Of a stretch of DNA of 42,724 bases, positions 1 through 9,318 are shown one piece after another (position 1 is the first letter of the stretch; the number at the start of each line of letters is the position of its first letter). Made by a program: the position numbers and the translations under genes. Source of the stretch: Actinomycetota bacterium (GTDB lineage: Bacteria > Actinomycetota > Actinomycetes > Mycobacteriales > HKI-0501); the NCBI GenBank assembly GCA_030840805.1, contig JAVEDU010000046.1, forward strand, positions 1 through 42,724, given 5' to 3'. A model generated the notes under the pieces. That model searched no databases. It was given only the letters and a program-made list of their open reading frames with translations, and was not told the origin of the DNA.

Positions 1-22
1 GACCATGCACGCGTGCATGGTC
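1..22. promoter_or_regulatory. 22-bp perfect palindrome, operator-like
   Basis: Each 11-base half reads GACCATGCACG and the two halves meet without a loop, so the site is fully self-complementary. Its core ATGCAC-GC-GTGCAT recurs as ATGCAC-AT-GTGCAT at 972-985, just upstream of the XRE regulator gene. A loopless palindrome suits a dimeric DNA-binding protein better than a terminator. It lies 70 bases past the stop of the regulator gene, at the window edge, so the gene it might control is out of view. Confidence 0.6.
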
Positions 23-92
23 CGGGCCGCTGGGCGGCTCCGGCCGGTGGGTGCCGGGGCGGTCCGCCGGTTGCCGCGATCCGCCGTCGCGG

Positions 93-956
93 CTATCCGA
101 CGTCGAGGCGGCACGGCCACGAACCCGCCGTCACCGCGTCCCGCACCGCGCCGAGGTACCGCACCGAGTCCTGTACCGAGAGCGCGGACGCCGCCAGCCG
201 ACGGAACAGGGCCAGGAACTTCGCCGTGTCGGTCGCCGCCGCGAGATACACCTCGGCGGTCGGCGTCTCGACGTACACGACGGGTTCCGCGCCACCGCGC
301 CGGAACTCGTACACCCGGAACGGCACCGGCGACAGCGCCACCACCGGCGCCCCGACCGGAACGACCCGCAGCCGCACCGCGTCCTCCGCCGAGCGGGTCA
401 CGAGGGCGTCGAGCTGGCCGGTGAGCAGGCCCGGTGCCCCCGGCTCGACCATCAGCGCGCGCGCGTCGAGCACCGCCTCGTACCGCGGACCCGCGGGCGT
501 CCGCACCGCCTCCTGCCAGCGCAGACGTGCCTCCGCGGCACCGGCCGCGTCCGCCGCTCCGGCCAGCCGGACCACCGCCTCGGCATAGTCGCGGGTCTGC
601 AGCAGGGCGGGCACGAGCTGGGGCTGGTACTCCCGCAGCCGGGTGGCGGCCACCTCCCGGGCCGCCGGGGCGCCGCCCGGATCGCCGGGGCGGACCAGCC
701 AGGCACCCACGCCGAGCTCACCCGCCACGGCGGACAGCAGCTCGGCCTTGACGTCGTCCGGCGCGCCGTAGAGCTCCAGCAGGGCACCGACGTCGGCGAC
801 CGCATGGGCCACCTTGGCGGCCTCGACCCGGGAGACCTTGGCCTGCGACCAGCCGAGCGTGGCGGCGACCCGGCCGCCGGACAGGCCCGCCGTCTCGCGG
901 AGCCGGCGCAGCTCGGCGCCGACCCGCGACCGGACCGCCGTCGCCGAGGACACCAC
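93..956 (-). CDS. XRE-family HTH regulator with DUF5753-like sensor domain
   Basis: This 287-residue protein has an N-terminal helix-turn-helix (about residues 8-65, including LRETAGLSGGRVAATLGWS and the recognition segment SQAKVSRVEAAK). A DUF5753-type C-terminal domain follows, with the typical YQPQLVPALLQTRDYAEAV and YVETPTAEVYL stretches. Such regulators are abundant in actinomycetes and often pair with a small DUF397 protein; none is visible here. I chose the GTG at 956 because GGGAGG lies 6 bases upstream; open frame further upstream is low-complexity. The palindrome at 972-985 sits 16 bases upstream of the start, which suggests autoregulation. The ligand and targets are unknown. Confidence 0.85.
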   Translation of the reverse strand: MVSSATAVRSRVGAELRRLRETAGLSGGRVAATLGWSQAKVSRVEAAKVAHAVADVGALLELYGAPDDVKAELLSAVAGELGVGAWLVRPGDPGGAPAAREVAATRLREYQPQLVPALLQTRDYAEAVVRLAGAADAAGAAEARLRWQEAVRTPAGPRYEAVLDARALMVEPGAPGLLTGQLDALVTRSAEDAVRLRVVPVGAPVVALSPVPFRVYEFRRGGAEPVVYVETPTAEVYLAAATDTAKFLALFRRLAASALSVQDSVRYLGAVRDAVTAGSWPCRLDVG

Positions 957-971
957 CCTGCGCCTCCCGTG

Positions 972-985
972 ATGCACATGTGCAT
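972..985. promoter_or_regulatory. 14-bp perfect palindrome upstream of XRE gene
   Basis: ATGCACATGTGCAT is self-complementary and shares ATGCAC..GTGCATGG with the palindrome at the window start. It lies 16 bases upstream of the GTG of the XRE/DUF5753 gene, where a repressor would cover the promoter or leader. Autoregulation by that protein is inferred. Confidence 0.6.
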
Positions 986-1226
986 GGACGGCCGACGCTA
1001 CCGCGCCGAGGGTCCGTGCGGGTCCGCGGCTCGCCGCGCGGCGTCGGATGGCAGGGCGACACCTCCCGTGCTCACCACCCCGTGTTCGTCCGCCCCCGCC
1101 CACGGGACGGGTGGTGGTCACGGGGCACGGCCCAGGGACGCCCCGGGTGGCCCGCCACAGCGCGGGAAGGCCCCGCGCGACCGCCACACCACACCACGAC
1201 CGCACTGCACACCCGAGCCGTCCCGG
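986..1226. other. Intergenic region without a recognisable gene
   Basis: The 428 bases between the XRE start (956) and the peptidase stop (1385) hold the 972-985 palindrome and, from 1227, two copies of a direct repeat. The stretch 986-1226 is C-rich, with open frames only in low-complexity composition. I see no convincing start, domain or RNA structure in it. It probably carries the promoter of the XRE gene. Confidence 0.5.
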
Positions 1227-1300
1227 GCAGCGCCCCCGCACGGCGCGTGCCGACTCCGGTCCTCAGCCGTGTGCCGCCGCGCGACGGGCCGCCGCCGGCA
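1227..1300. repeat. 74-bp direct repeat, copy 1
   Basis: This stretch matches 1349-1422 at an offset of 122 bases with two mismatches. It lies outside the peptidase gene. Read on the minus strand it would encode the same C-terminal ARRAAAHG plus stop as the gene's own end, so it looks like a leftover duplicate of the gene's 3' terminus. Confidence 0.8.
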
Positions 1301-1348
1301 TCAGCCGCGTCGCGCGCACCGGCCCAGACACCGGCGCGACGATCCGGA

Positions 1349-1422
1349 GCAGCGCCCCCGCACGGCGCGTGCCGGCTCCGGTCCTCAGCCGTGTGCCGCC
1401 GCGCGACGGGCCGCCTCCGGCA
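1349..1422. repeat. 74-bp direct repeat, copy 2 (overlaps peptidase 3' end)
   Basis: This is the second copy of the repeat at 1227-1300. It covers the last codons and the stop (1385-1387) of the secreted peptidase gene and runs on into the flank. The offset of 122 bases is not a multiple of three. Confidence 0.8.
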
Positions 1423-3097
1423 GGAGCGGCGTCCCGAGCAGCGCCGCGGCGGCCGACCGCGACTGCTCCGCCGCCGTCATCGTCTCGAACGGGGAGCCGG
1501 TCACCGGGCACACCGTTCCCCGCGGCGGCAGCCGGAGCGCGGTGAGGTACCGGGTGATCCTGCTGTCGATGCAGTAGCTCCCCCGGAAGAACGCCGTGTG
1601 CCCCCAGCCGGCGTAGGTCAGCAGGCGCGAGTTCGGCAGCAGCCGGGCCGCCGTGACCGCGCCCTGGTACCGCGTCGCGGGGTCGTAGCGGTTGCCGACC
1701 ACGAGGACGGGCGAGGCGGTCCGCGCGTTCCACGGGCCGAGGTACCGGTCCTGGCCCGCGGTGACCGGCCAGGAGTGGCACGCGCTGGAGAGCCAGGTCC
1801 ACGGCCGGCCGAAGTACCCGTGGCGCCGCTCGGTCGTGATCGCGGCGCGGATCCAGGTCGCGAACGTCCGGGTGTTCACCGAGTCGGAGCACAGCACCGC
1901 GGGGAGGCCCTCGACGACGTTCGGGTACTCCTCCGGTGGCGCCTGGTCCAGCCCGAGCTCGCTCCGGAGCCGCGCCGCCGTGGCCCGGATCCGGGACGCG
2001 GGCAGGTTGCTCTCGATATCCACGAAGAAGTCCGCGAGGGAGACCCACGCCTCGGGGCCGTACAGGCCGGAGAGCGCCGTGGCGATCAGGTCGGCGTAGG
2101 TCATCGGGTAGGTGTCCGGCGGCGTGCCGATCTCCACCGGCCCCGCGCGGAACCGGGCCGCGAGGGCGGCGAACCGCGCGGCGGAGTTCCCGGCGAAGGA
2201 GCACCGCGGGCGCCCGGCCGCGTCGCACAGCGTGAAGAACTGGCCCAGGGTGGCCTGCGCCCCGACGTCGCTGCGGAGCCGGCTGCTGACCGGCAGCGTG
2301 GCGGCCTCGGCGCCCCTGCCGGTCGACCACGCCACGGGGTCGGGGACGCCGTCGATCACGAGCGCGCGAACGCGGTCCGGGAACAGGTTGGCGTACACCT
2401 CGCCGAGGTAGGACCCGTACGAGAAGCCCAGGTAGTTCAGCGTGCGGTCGCCCAGCGCCTGCCGGAGCAGGTCCATGTCCCGCGCGACGTCGGCGGTGGA
2501 CATGTGGTCGCGGATCGCCCCGCCGTGGCCCGCGCACGCCGCCCCCAACGCCTCGTCGTCCCGCTTCTGCTCGGCGACCTCGGCGCGTGGGTACGGGAAC
2601 GCGAACGGCGGCAGGACCGACAGGGCCTCGTCGAAGGTGCCGAAGCACCGCAGCGGCGTGCTGCGCAGGATGCCGCGCGGGTCGAACCCGACGATGTCGA
2701 ACCGTCCCCGCAGCTCCAGCGGGAGCATGGGGCCGAGCCCCCGCACGAGCTCGACACCGGAGCCGCCGGGGCCGCCCGGGTTCAGGAAGAGCGAGCCGAT
2801 CCGCCGCTTCGGATCCCCGGCGGGCTGCTCGATCAGCGCGAGGGAGATCTGCTGCCCGGCCGGGTTGCCGTGGTCGAGCGGCACGCGCACGGTCGCGCAC
2901 CGGAACCCGCCGCCACACGCCGTCCACGCCACCGCCGGTACGGCGGCACGCGCCGCGCCCGGCGGGACAGCGGACGGCGGGACAGCGACCGCGGGTGACC
3001 CCGGGACCCCGAGGCCGGCAGCGACGATCGCCAGTGCCGCGACGAGCACGCCGACCCGGCGGCGTGGCGACCGGGGGAGCGACGGCGCACGGTCCAT
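1385..3097 (-). CDS. Secreted alpha/beta-hydrolase, TAP-like peptidase
   Basis: This 570-residue protein resembles Streptomyces tripeptidyl aminopeptidases (SlpD/SlpE, TAP-like C-terminus). It starts with an arginine-rich segment and a hydrophobic stretch (VGVLVAALAIVAAGLG), consistent with export. The alpha/beta-hydrolase features are the oxyanion region LNPGGPGGSG, the nucleophile elbow GFSYGS (Ser226), a late Asp in NRYDPATRY and the catalytic His in GWGHTAF. Cysteine pairs such as CDAAGRPRC fit an extracellular enzyme. The likely role is release of N-terminal peptides outside the cell; the substrate cannot be told. I chose the ATG at 3097 because the signal peptide follows directly, although its ribosome site is weak. 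An in-frame ATG at 3205 exists. The last codons lie within a 74-bp direct repeat. Confidence 0.88.
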   Translation of the reverse strand: MDRAPSLPRSPRRRVGVLVAALAIVAAGLGVPGSPAVAVPPSAVPPGAARAAVPAVAWTACGGGFRCATVRVPLDHGNPAGQQISLALIEQPAGDPKRRIGSLFLNPGGPGGSGVELVRGLGPMLPLELRGRFDIVGFDPRGILRSTPLRCFGTFDEALSVLPPFAFPYPRAEVAEQKRDDEALGAACAGHGGAIRDHMSTADVARDMDLLRQALGDRTLNYLGFSYGSYLGEVYANLFPDRVRALVIDGVPDPVAWSTGRGAEAATLPVSSRLRSDVGAQATLGQFFTLCDAAGRPRCSFAGNSAARFAALAARFRAGPVEIGTPPDTYPMTYADLIATALSGLYGPEAWVSLADFFVDIESNLPASRIRATAARLRSELGLDQAPPEEYPNVVEGLPAVLCSDSVNTRTFATWIRAAITTERRHGYFGRPWTWLSSACHSWPVTAGQDRYLGPWNARTASPVLVVGNRYDPATRYQGAVTAARLLPNSRLLTYAGWGHTAFFRGSYCIDSRITRYLTALRLPPRGTVCPVTGSPFETMTAAEQSRSAAAALLGTPLLPEAARRAAAHG

Positions 3098-3244
3098 GGC
3101 ACACCCCGCAGGTCCGCCCATACCGGCACGGATGCACCGGCGCGCGACCGACCGTACTCGCGGCCCGCGGCGCCCACCAGGGCCGGGACTGTCCACTTGC
3201 GACACCTAATCGGCGCTGGCACCGATCACTCAGACCCCGCTCCC

Positions 3245-3270
3245 CACCCTGAAGTACGCACTTCAGGGTG
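3245..3270. promoter_or_regulatory. Inverted repeat in divergent promoter region
   Basis: An 11-bp perfect stem, CACCCTGAAGT and ACTTCAGGGTG, is separated by ACGC. It lies between the leftward peptidase (start 3097) and the rightward NuoF-like gene (start 3393), about 123 bases upstream of the latter. It is more AT-rich than its surroundings. The position between two start sites favours an operator over a terminator. No regulator is assigned. Confidence 0.55.
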
Positions 3271-3392
3271 CCTGCCCCCGGCTCTCCCTCCGCCGGGGGA
3301 CGACACGGCAGAACCGGGGCAAGAGGGTCGGATGCACCGCACCGGTGGCCGGAAGGTCGTGCCCGCGCACTCCCGCGGGAGGGAGGACCCTC

Positions 3393-4769
3393 ATGAACCC
3401 CCGCACCGGCTGCATCCTCCCCCTCACCGAGCCCGTGGACTCCCTGGGCGACTATCTCGACCGAGGCGGCGGCGAGGGGCTCGCCACCGCCCTGCGCCAC
3501 GAACCGGAGGAGGTGATCGCCGAGGTCCGGACCGCGGGGCTCCGCGGCCGGGGCGGGGCCGGATACCCGACCGCGGACAAGTGGGCCTCCGTCCGCGCGT
3601 CCGGCGGTCCGACCCGGTACGTCGTCTGCAACGCGGCCGAGGGAGAACCGGGCACGTTCAAGGACCGGTTCATCCTGCGCCGCAACCCGTATCTCGTCCT
3701 GGAGGGCACCGCCATCGCGGCGTACGCGGTCGGGGCGTCGCGCGCGTTCGTCGTGATCAAGCGACGGTACGAGCAGGAGATCGCCCGCCTGCAGGGCGCC
3801 CTCGCCGAGCTCACCGAGGCGGGCCTGCTCGGGCCGGTCACGGTCCAGCTCGTCCTCGGCCCGGACGAGTACCTGTTCGGCGAGGAGAAGGCCGCCCTCG
3901 AGGTGATCGAGGGCGGCGAGCCGCTGCCGCGCATCTTCCCCCCGTACCGGCTCGGGGTGTTCGCCAAGCGGGACGCGTGCAACCCCACGGCGGTCAACAA
4001 CGTGGAGACGCTCGCCCACGTGCCGACCATCCTGTGCAACGGCGCCGGCTGGTTCCGGTCCAGCGGCACGGACACGTCCCCGGGCAGCACCGTCTTCACC
4101 GTGTCCGGCGACGTGCGGTCCCCCGGGGTGTACGAGCTGCCGTTCGGCCTGCCGATGCGGGTGCTGCTGGATCTGGTGGCGGGCGGGCCGGCGAACGGGG
4201 GTCGGATCAAGGCCGTGGTGCCGGGCGCCTCCGCGGGGCTGCTCACCGAGGGCGGCCTCGACACGGCTCTGGACTTCGAGTCGATGCGGGCCGCGGGGTC
4301 CGGGCTCGGCTCGGCGGGGTTCGTCGTGTACGACGACTCCACCTGCATGGTCGCGGCGACGCTGACGTTCGCCCGGTTCCTCGCTGTCGAGTCGTGCGGC
4401 CAGTGCCCGGCGTGCAAACACGGGACCGCGGAGATCGCCGAGGCGCTGGAGCGCCTCGAACGCGGTCTCGGCTCGGAGAAGGACCTCGACACGGTCCGGC
4501 AGAAATCGGGCACGGTGACGAGCGGGAGCCGCTGCGCGCTGCCGCTCGGCGCGGAGGCGCTGGTCGGCAGCGCGCTGGCGGCGTTCGGCGACGAGTTCAC
4601 CGCGCACGTCGGCCGGCCGTGCCCGCTCCCCCGCGACCTGCCGGTGCCCAAGTTCGTCGACTTCGACGACGTGACGGGCCGGTTCCACTACGACGAGCGG
4701 TACCGGCTGAAGCGGTCCGACTGGACGTACGCGGCCGGGCCCGAGGCGGGCGCGGTGCGGTCCGCATGA
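3393..4769 (+). CDS. NuoF-like NADH:acceptor oxidoreductase flavoprotein (51-kDa subunit family)
   Basis: This 458-residue protein has the layout of Complex I NuoF and of the beta subunits of NAD-linked formate dehydrogenases and hydrogenases. The FMN/NADH site shows GRGGAGYPT, NAAEGEPGTFKDR and YLFGEE. An SLBB-like segment follows. The iron-sulfur domain has CGQCPAC (Cys335, 338, 341) and Cys381 in SRCALP, the 3+1 spacing expected for a [4Fe-4S] centre. It should pass electrons between NAD(H) and a partner. No NuoE, NuoG or formate dehydrogenase alpha subunit is adjacent, so the partner is unknown. I chose the ATG at 3393 because GGGAGGGAGG lies just upstream. The stop overlaps the CBS gene by 4 bases (ATGA), so the two are co-translated. 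Confidence 0.85.
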   Translation: MNPRTGCILPLTEPVDSLGDYLDRGGGEGLATALRHEPEEVIAEVRTAGLRGRGGAGYPTADKWASVRASGGPTRYVVCNAAEGEPGTFKDRFILRRNPYLVLEGTAIAAYAVGASRAFVVIKRRYEQEIARLQGALAELTEAGLLGPVTVQLVLGPDEYLFGEEKAALEVIEGGEPLPRIFPPYRLGVFAKRDACNPTAVNNVETLAHVPTILCNGAGWFRSSGTDTSPGSTVFTVSGDVRSPGVYELPFGLPMRVLLDLVAGGPANGGRIKAVVPGASAGLLTEGGLDTALDFESMRAAGSGLGSAGFVVYDDSTCMVAATLTFARFLAVESCGQCPACKHGTAEIAEALERLERGLGSEKDLDTVRQKSGTVTSGSRCALPLGAEALVGSALAAFGDEFTAHVGRPCPLPRDLPVPKFVDFDDVTGRFHYDERYRLKRSDWTYAAGPEAGAVRSA

Positions 4770-5446
4770 ACATCGGCGATCTGGCCCAGCACGATGTCGT
4801 GTCGGTCGCCCCCGGTGACCTGCTGCGCACGGCGGCCCAGACCATGACGTCGGCCCGGGTCGGCATGGTCGTGGTCCTCGACGGCGAGCGGCTGGCCGGG
4901 GTGATGACCGAGCGGGACGTGCTGCGCACGGTCGCCGAGGGGACCGACCCGGACAAGACGCCGGTCGAGGAGGTGATGACCCGGGACGTCATCACCGTCG
5001 AGCCCGACTGGGAGGTCTACGAGGCGGCCGCGGAGATGACGGCGCGGAACATCCGGCACCTCGTGGTCGCCGAGGGCGACCGGGTCGTCGGCGTCGTGTC
5101 GATCCGCGACGTGTTGCTCGCCGGTCAGCGCGTCCAGCTCGCCGACGGCCACTGGGCGGTGCTCCGCGACCCGCTGAACTTCACCGTCCGGGAGCGGCGG
5201 AAGCTCCAGCGGTACCTCCTGGAGCTCCGCGGCGCGCCGGACGTGGACGCCGACCTGACCGACCTGACGGGGCTGCTGATCGGGGTGTGGTCCTTCGACG
5301 TGGCCCTCCCGCCCGACGCCGAGACACTGTCCTCGCTTCCGCCCGAGGACCTGGCCGCGGTGCGCGAGGCGATCCTCGCCGAGCTCCCCGAGCTGGAGCG
5401 CGCGGTCCACCCCGCTCCGGGCTGGCGCCGGCGCTCCGCGGGTTGA
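4766..5446 (+). CDS. CBS-domain pair protein with C-terminal extension
   Basis: This 226-residue protein carries two CBS motifs. The first is about residues 1-60 (DVVSVAPGD, VGMVVVLDGERLAGVMTERDVLR) and the second about 68-120 (EVMTRDVITVEPD, IRHLVVAEGDRVVGVVSIRDVL). CBS pairs usually bind adenine nucleotides such as AMP, ATP or NAD. About 100 further residues (from ADGHWAVLRDPLNF) match no domain I recognise. Its ATG overlaps the NuoF-like stop, so a regulatory or structural role toward that flavoprotein is plausible but inferred. The RuBisCO operon begins 129 bases downstream. Confidence 0.82.
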   Translation: MNIGDLAQHDVVSVAPGDLLRTAAQTMTSARVGMVVVLDGERLAGVMTERDVLRTVAEGTDPDKTPVEEVMTRDVITVEPDWEVYEAAAEMTARNIRHLVVAEGDRVVGVVSIRDVLLAGQRVQLADGHWAVLRDPLNFTVRERRKLQRYLLELRGAPDVDADLTDLTGLLIGVWSFDVALPPDAETLSSLPPEDLAAVREAILAELPELERAVHPAPGWRRRSAG

Positions 5447-5472
5447 GGACCTGCTGTCGTGCGACGGCCGAC

Positions 5473-5515
5473 ACTTGAGTCTTTACTTGAGAATCTGCCG
5501 TCGATCCTCAATAGA
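5473..5515 (+). promoter_or_regulatory. Putative cbb promoter / CbbR operator
   Basis: This is an AT-rich island in otherwise very GC-rich sequence. ACTTGAG occurs twice with a 12-base period (5473-5479, 5485-5491), and CTCAA at 5507-5511 forms a dyad with the second TTGAG. LysR-type CbbR proteins bind such partly symmetrical repeats upstream of cbb genes. TTGAGA at 5487-5492 and an AATAGA-like element 17 bases later could be -35 and -10 boxes. cbbL starts 60 bases downstream. Function is inferred from position and pattern. Confidence 0.5.
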
Positions 5516-5542
5516 CAGCGTGATCCAACGGGACGAGGCTGA

Positions 5543-7009
<1,467 letters not shown>

Positions 7010-7012
7010 GTC

Positions 7013-7438
7013 ATGCGGATCACCCAGGGCACGTTCTCCTACCTCCCCGACTTCACGGACGAGGAGATCACCGCCCAGATCGAGTACGCGCTCCGCAACA
7101 ACTGGCCGTTGTCGGTCGAGTTCACCGACGACCCGCACCCCCGCAACGTGTACTGGGAGATGTGGGGCCTGCCGATGTTCGACCTGCACGACGCGGCCGG
7201 GGTGCTGATGGAGGTGAACGCCTGCCGCGAGGCCTATCCGCGCCACTACGTCAAGGTGAACGCGTACGACGCCACGCTCGGCCGGCAGTCCACGATGCTG
7301 TCGTTCATCGTGCAGCGCCCCCCGGACGAGCCCGGGTTCCGGCTCGAACGCCAGGAGGCCGCCGACCGCCAGATCCGATACACCACGCACCCGTACGCGG
7401 CAGACCGCCCGACCGGTGAGCGGTACGACGGGAGCTGA
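7013..7438 (+). CDS. cbbS: RuBisCO small subunit, red-type
   Basis: This 141-residue subunit begins [19 protein letters not shown] and contains [42 protein letters not shown] and LSFIVQRP, which are typical of red-type CbbS. The extra C-terminal segment, after [11 protein letters not shown] and ending [16 protein letters not shown], matches the extension that builds the central beta-barrel in red-type L8S8 enzymes. It starts 3 bases after the cbbL stop, so the two are surely co-expressed. Confidence 0.97.
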   Translation: MRITQGTFSYLPDFTDEEITAQIEYALRNNWPLSVEFTDDPHPRNVYWEMWGLPMFDLHDAAGVLMEVNACREAYPRHYVKVNAYDATLGRQSTMLSFIVQRPPDEPGFRLERQEAADRQIRYTTHPYAADRPTGERYDGS

Positions 7439-7440
7439 CC

Positions 7441-8442
7441 GTGTCGTCCAACAGCAACTCCCGCGGCTTCGGGATGACGGCGACACCGAAGGCCGGACAG
7501 CCGGCCGAGCCCCCGGCCGAGCCCGCGCCGGAACTGCTGCCCGCCGACGCCCAGGTCGACCTGACCGAGGTACGGCGGGAGACCGGCATCGACGAGGTGC
7601 TCGACTCGCTCGACCGTGAGCTGGTCGGGCTCTCGCCGGTCAAGGAGCGCATCCGCGAGGTCGCCGCGCTGCTGCTGGTCGACCGCACCCGGGCCCGGTT
7701 CGGCATCGACTCGCCGACGCCGAACCTGCACATGAGCTTCACCGGCAGCCCCGGCACCGGCAAGACCACGGTCGCGATCCGGATGGCCGACCTGCTGCAC
7801 CGGCTCGGCTATCTGCGGCGCGGCCACCTCGTGTCGGTGACGCGGGACGACCTCGTCGGCCAGTACGTCGGGCACACCGCGCCCAAGACCAAGGAAGTGA
7901 TCAAACGGGCGATGGGCGGCGTACTGTTCATCGACGAGGCGTACTACCTGTACCGCCAGGACAACGAGCGGGACTACGGCCAGGAATCCATCGAGATCCT
8001 GCTCCAGGTGATGGAGAACAACCGCGACGACCTCGTGGTCATCCTCGCCGGGTACGCCGACCGGATGGACGAGTTCTTCCGTTCCAACCCCGGGATGAGC
8101 TCCCGGATCGCGCACCACATCGACTTCCCGGAATACACCGTGGACGAACTGGACCAGATCGGCCGCATGATGGCCGAACAGCTCGGGTACCGATTCTCCG
8201 AACCGGCCCTCACGGCACTGCGCCAGTACCTGGAGCATCGGAAACGTCAACCGCGCTTCGCCAACGCACGCAGCGTGCGCAATGCCGTCGAACGAGCCCG
8301 CCTCCGCCAGGCCCGCCGGCTGATGGACGGCTCGGCCCCCCGGGTGGGCTTCGACGAGCTGACCACGCTCGAGTCGGAGGACCTGCTCGCCAGCAGGGTC
8401 TTCTCGGCGGCAGCGGAGCAGGACACGATGGGCAACGAATGA
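7441..8442 (+). CDS. cbbX: AAA+ RuBisCO activase CbbX
   Basis: This 333-residue protein remodels inhibited red-type RuBisCO by ATP-driven pulling on the CbbL C-terminal tail. The Walker A GSPGTGKT (about 102-109), Walker B VLFIDEAY (about 161-168), pore-loop region [15 protein letters not shown] and arginine-rich sensor region ([19 protein letters not shown]) are all present. An N-terminal stretch of about 45 residues rich in Pro, Ala and Glu is longer than in proteobacterial CbbX and probably disordered. The start is GTG, with GGGAG upstream and 2 bases after the cbbS stop. The stop overlaps the next start (ATGA). Confidence 0.95.
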   Translation: MSSNSNSRGFGMTATPKAGQPAEPPAEPAPELLPADAQVDLTEVRRETGIDEVLDSLDRELVGLSPVKERIREVAALLLVDRTRARFGIDSPTPNLHMSFTGSPGTGKTTVAIRMADLLHRLGYLRRGHLVSVTRDDLVGQYVGHTAPKTKEVIKRAMGGVLFIDEAYYLYRQDNERDYGQESIEILLQVMENNRDDLVVILAGYADRMDEFFRSNPGMSSRIAHHIDFPEYTVDELDQIGRMMAEQLGYRFSEPALTALRQYLEHRKRQPRFANARSVRNAVERARLRQARRLMDGSAPRVGFDELTTLESEDLLASRVFSAAAEQDTMGNE

Positions 8443-9317
8443 CCACAAACTCTCGGCTGCGAGCCTTCGTCGAGGTCGCGGAGACCGGTTCGGTGCGTGC
8501 GGCGGCACAACGCCTCTTCGTCACCGAGTCGGCCGTTTCCGCGGCGATCACCACCCTGGCCCGCGAGGTCGGCGTGCCGCTCATGGAACGCAACGGCCGC
8601 GGGGTACGGCTCACCGGCGCCGGCGCGCTGTACGCGGGGTACGCCCGCACGATCCTCGGCCTGCACGAGCAGGCGACCGAGGCGGCCCGCGACTACGGCC
8701 GGCCGGACAAGGGGATGGTGCGGCTCGCGGCCGTCACCACCGCGGGCGAACACGTGCTGCCCGGGCTGCTGGCATCGTTCCGGGACCAGCATCCCCGTAT
8801 CCAGCTCCGGTTGGAGGTCGCGCCGCGCGACCAGATCTGGCCGATGCTCACCCACCACGAGACCGATGTCGTGGTGGCGGGGCGGCCGCCGGACGGGTTC
8901 CGCGGCCGGATCCGGGCGATCACGCCGAACACCCTCGTCGTGGTCGGTACCCGCGCCCTGGCGGACAACTTCGGGCCGGACCGGGCGACGTGGCTCCTGC
9001 GGGAGGCGGGGTCCGGCACCAGGGCGACCTGCCTCGCGATCCTCGCGGAGCTCGACGTCGAGCCGCGGCAGCTGACCCTCGGGTCGCACGGCGCCGTCGT
9101 CGCGGGCGCCGTGGCCGGGCTCGGTGTGACGCTGGTGTCCCGGGAGGCGGTCGAGCGGCACCTGGAGAGCGGCGAGCTGGTGGAGATCCCGATCCCGCGC
9201 ACGCCGATGGAACGGCCGTGGCACGCGGTGACCCATCCCGAGGCTCCGGCGAGCACCGAGCTGCTGGTCCGGCACCTGCTGGATGTCGGCGGCTGGCGGG
9301 CGACGGCCCGGGTCTGA
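8439..9317 (+). CDS. cbbR: LysR-type regulator, CbbR-like
   Basis: This 292-residue protein has an N-terminal winged HTH ([39 protein letters not shown]) and a C-terminal periplasmic-binding-protein-like effector domain. CbbR proteins activate cbb operons and sense Calvin-cycle metabolites. The CbbR assignment rests on similarity in the first 150 residues ([21 protein letters not shown]) and on translational coupling to cbbX. Its place as the last gene of the operon, reading the same way, differs from the usual divergent cbbR. It would then amplify its own operon. It ends one base before the convergent histidine kinase stop. Confidence 0.85.
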   Translation: MTTNSRLRAFVEVAETGSVRAAAQRLFVTESAVSAAITTLAREVGVPLMERNGRGVRLTGAGALYAGYARTILGLHEQATEAARDYGRPDKGMVRLAAVTTAGEHVLPGLLASFRDQHPRIQLRLEVAPRDQIWPMLTHHETDVVVAGRPPDGFRGRIRAITPNTLVVVGTRALADNFGPDRATWLLREAGSGTRATCLAILAELDVEPRQLTLGSHGAVVAGAVAGLGVTLVSREAVERHLESGELVEIPIPRTPMERPWHAVTHPEAPASTELLVRHLLDVGGWRATARV

Positions 9318-9318
9318 C

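Noticed and set aside
1-22. Reading the first palindrome as a terminator of the XRE gene
   Set aside because: There is no loop and no T-rich tail, and the core recurs upstream of the XRE start, which fits an operator better.
3285-3310. GGGGGACGA half-site resembling one arm of the DevR-like box
   Set aside because: The second arm is missing (CACGG instead of GTCCC), so it gives no palindrome and is likely chance in GC-rich DNA.
1263-4688. Minus-strand open frame across the peptidase and NuoF-like genes
   Set aside because: It is out of frame with the peptidase and antisense to the NuoF-like gene. Its composition is low-complexity and no motif is present.
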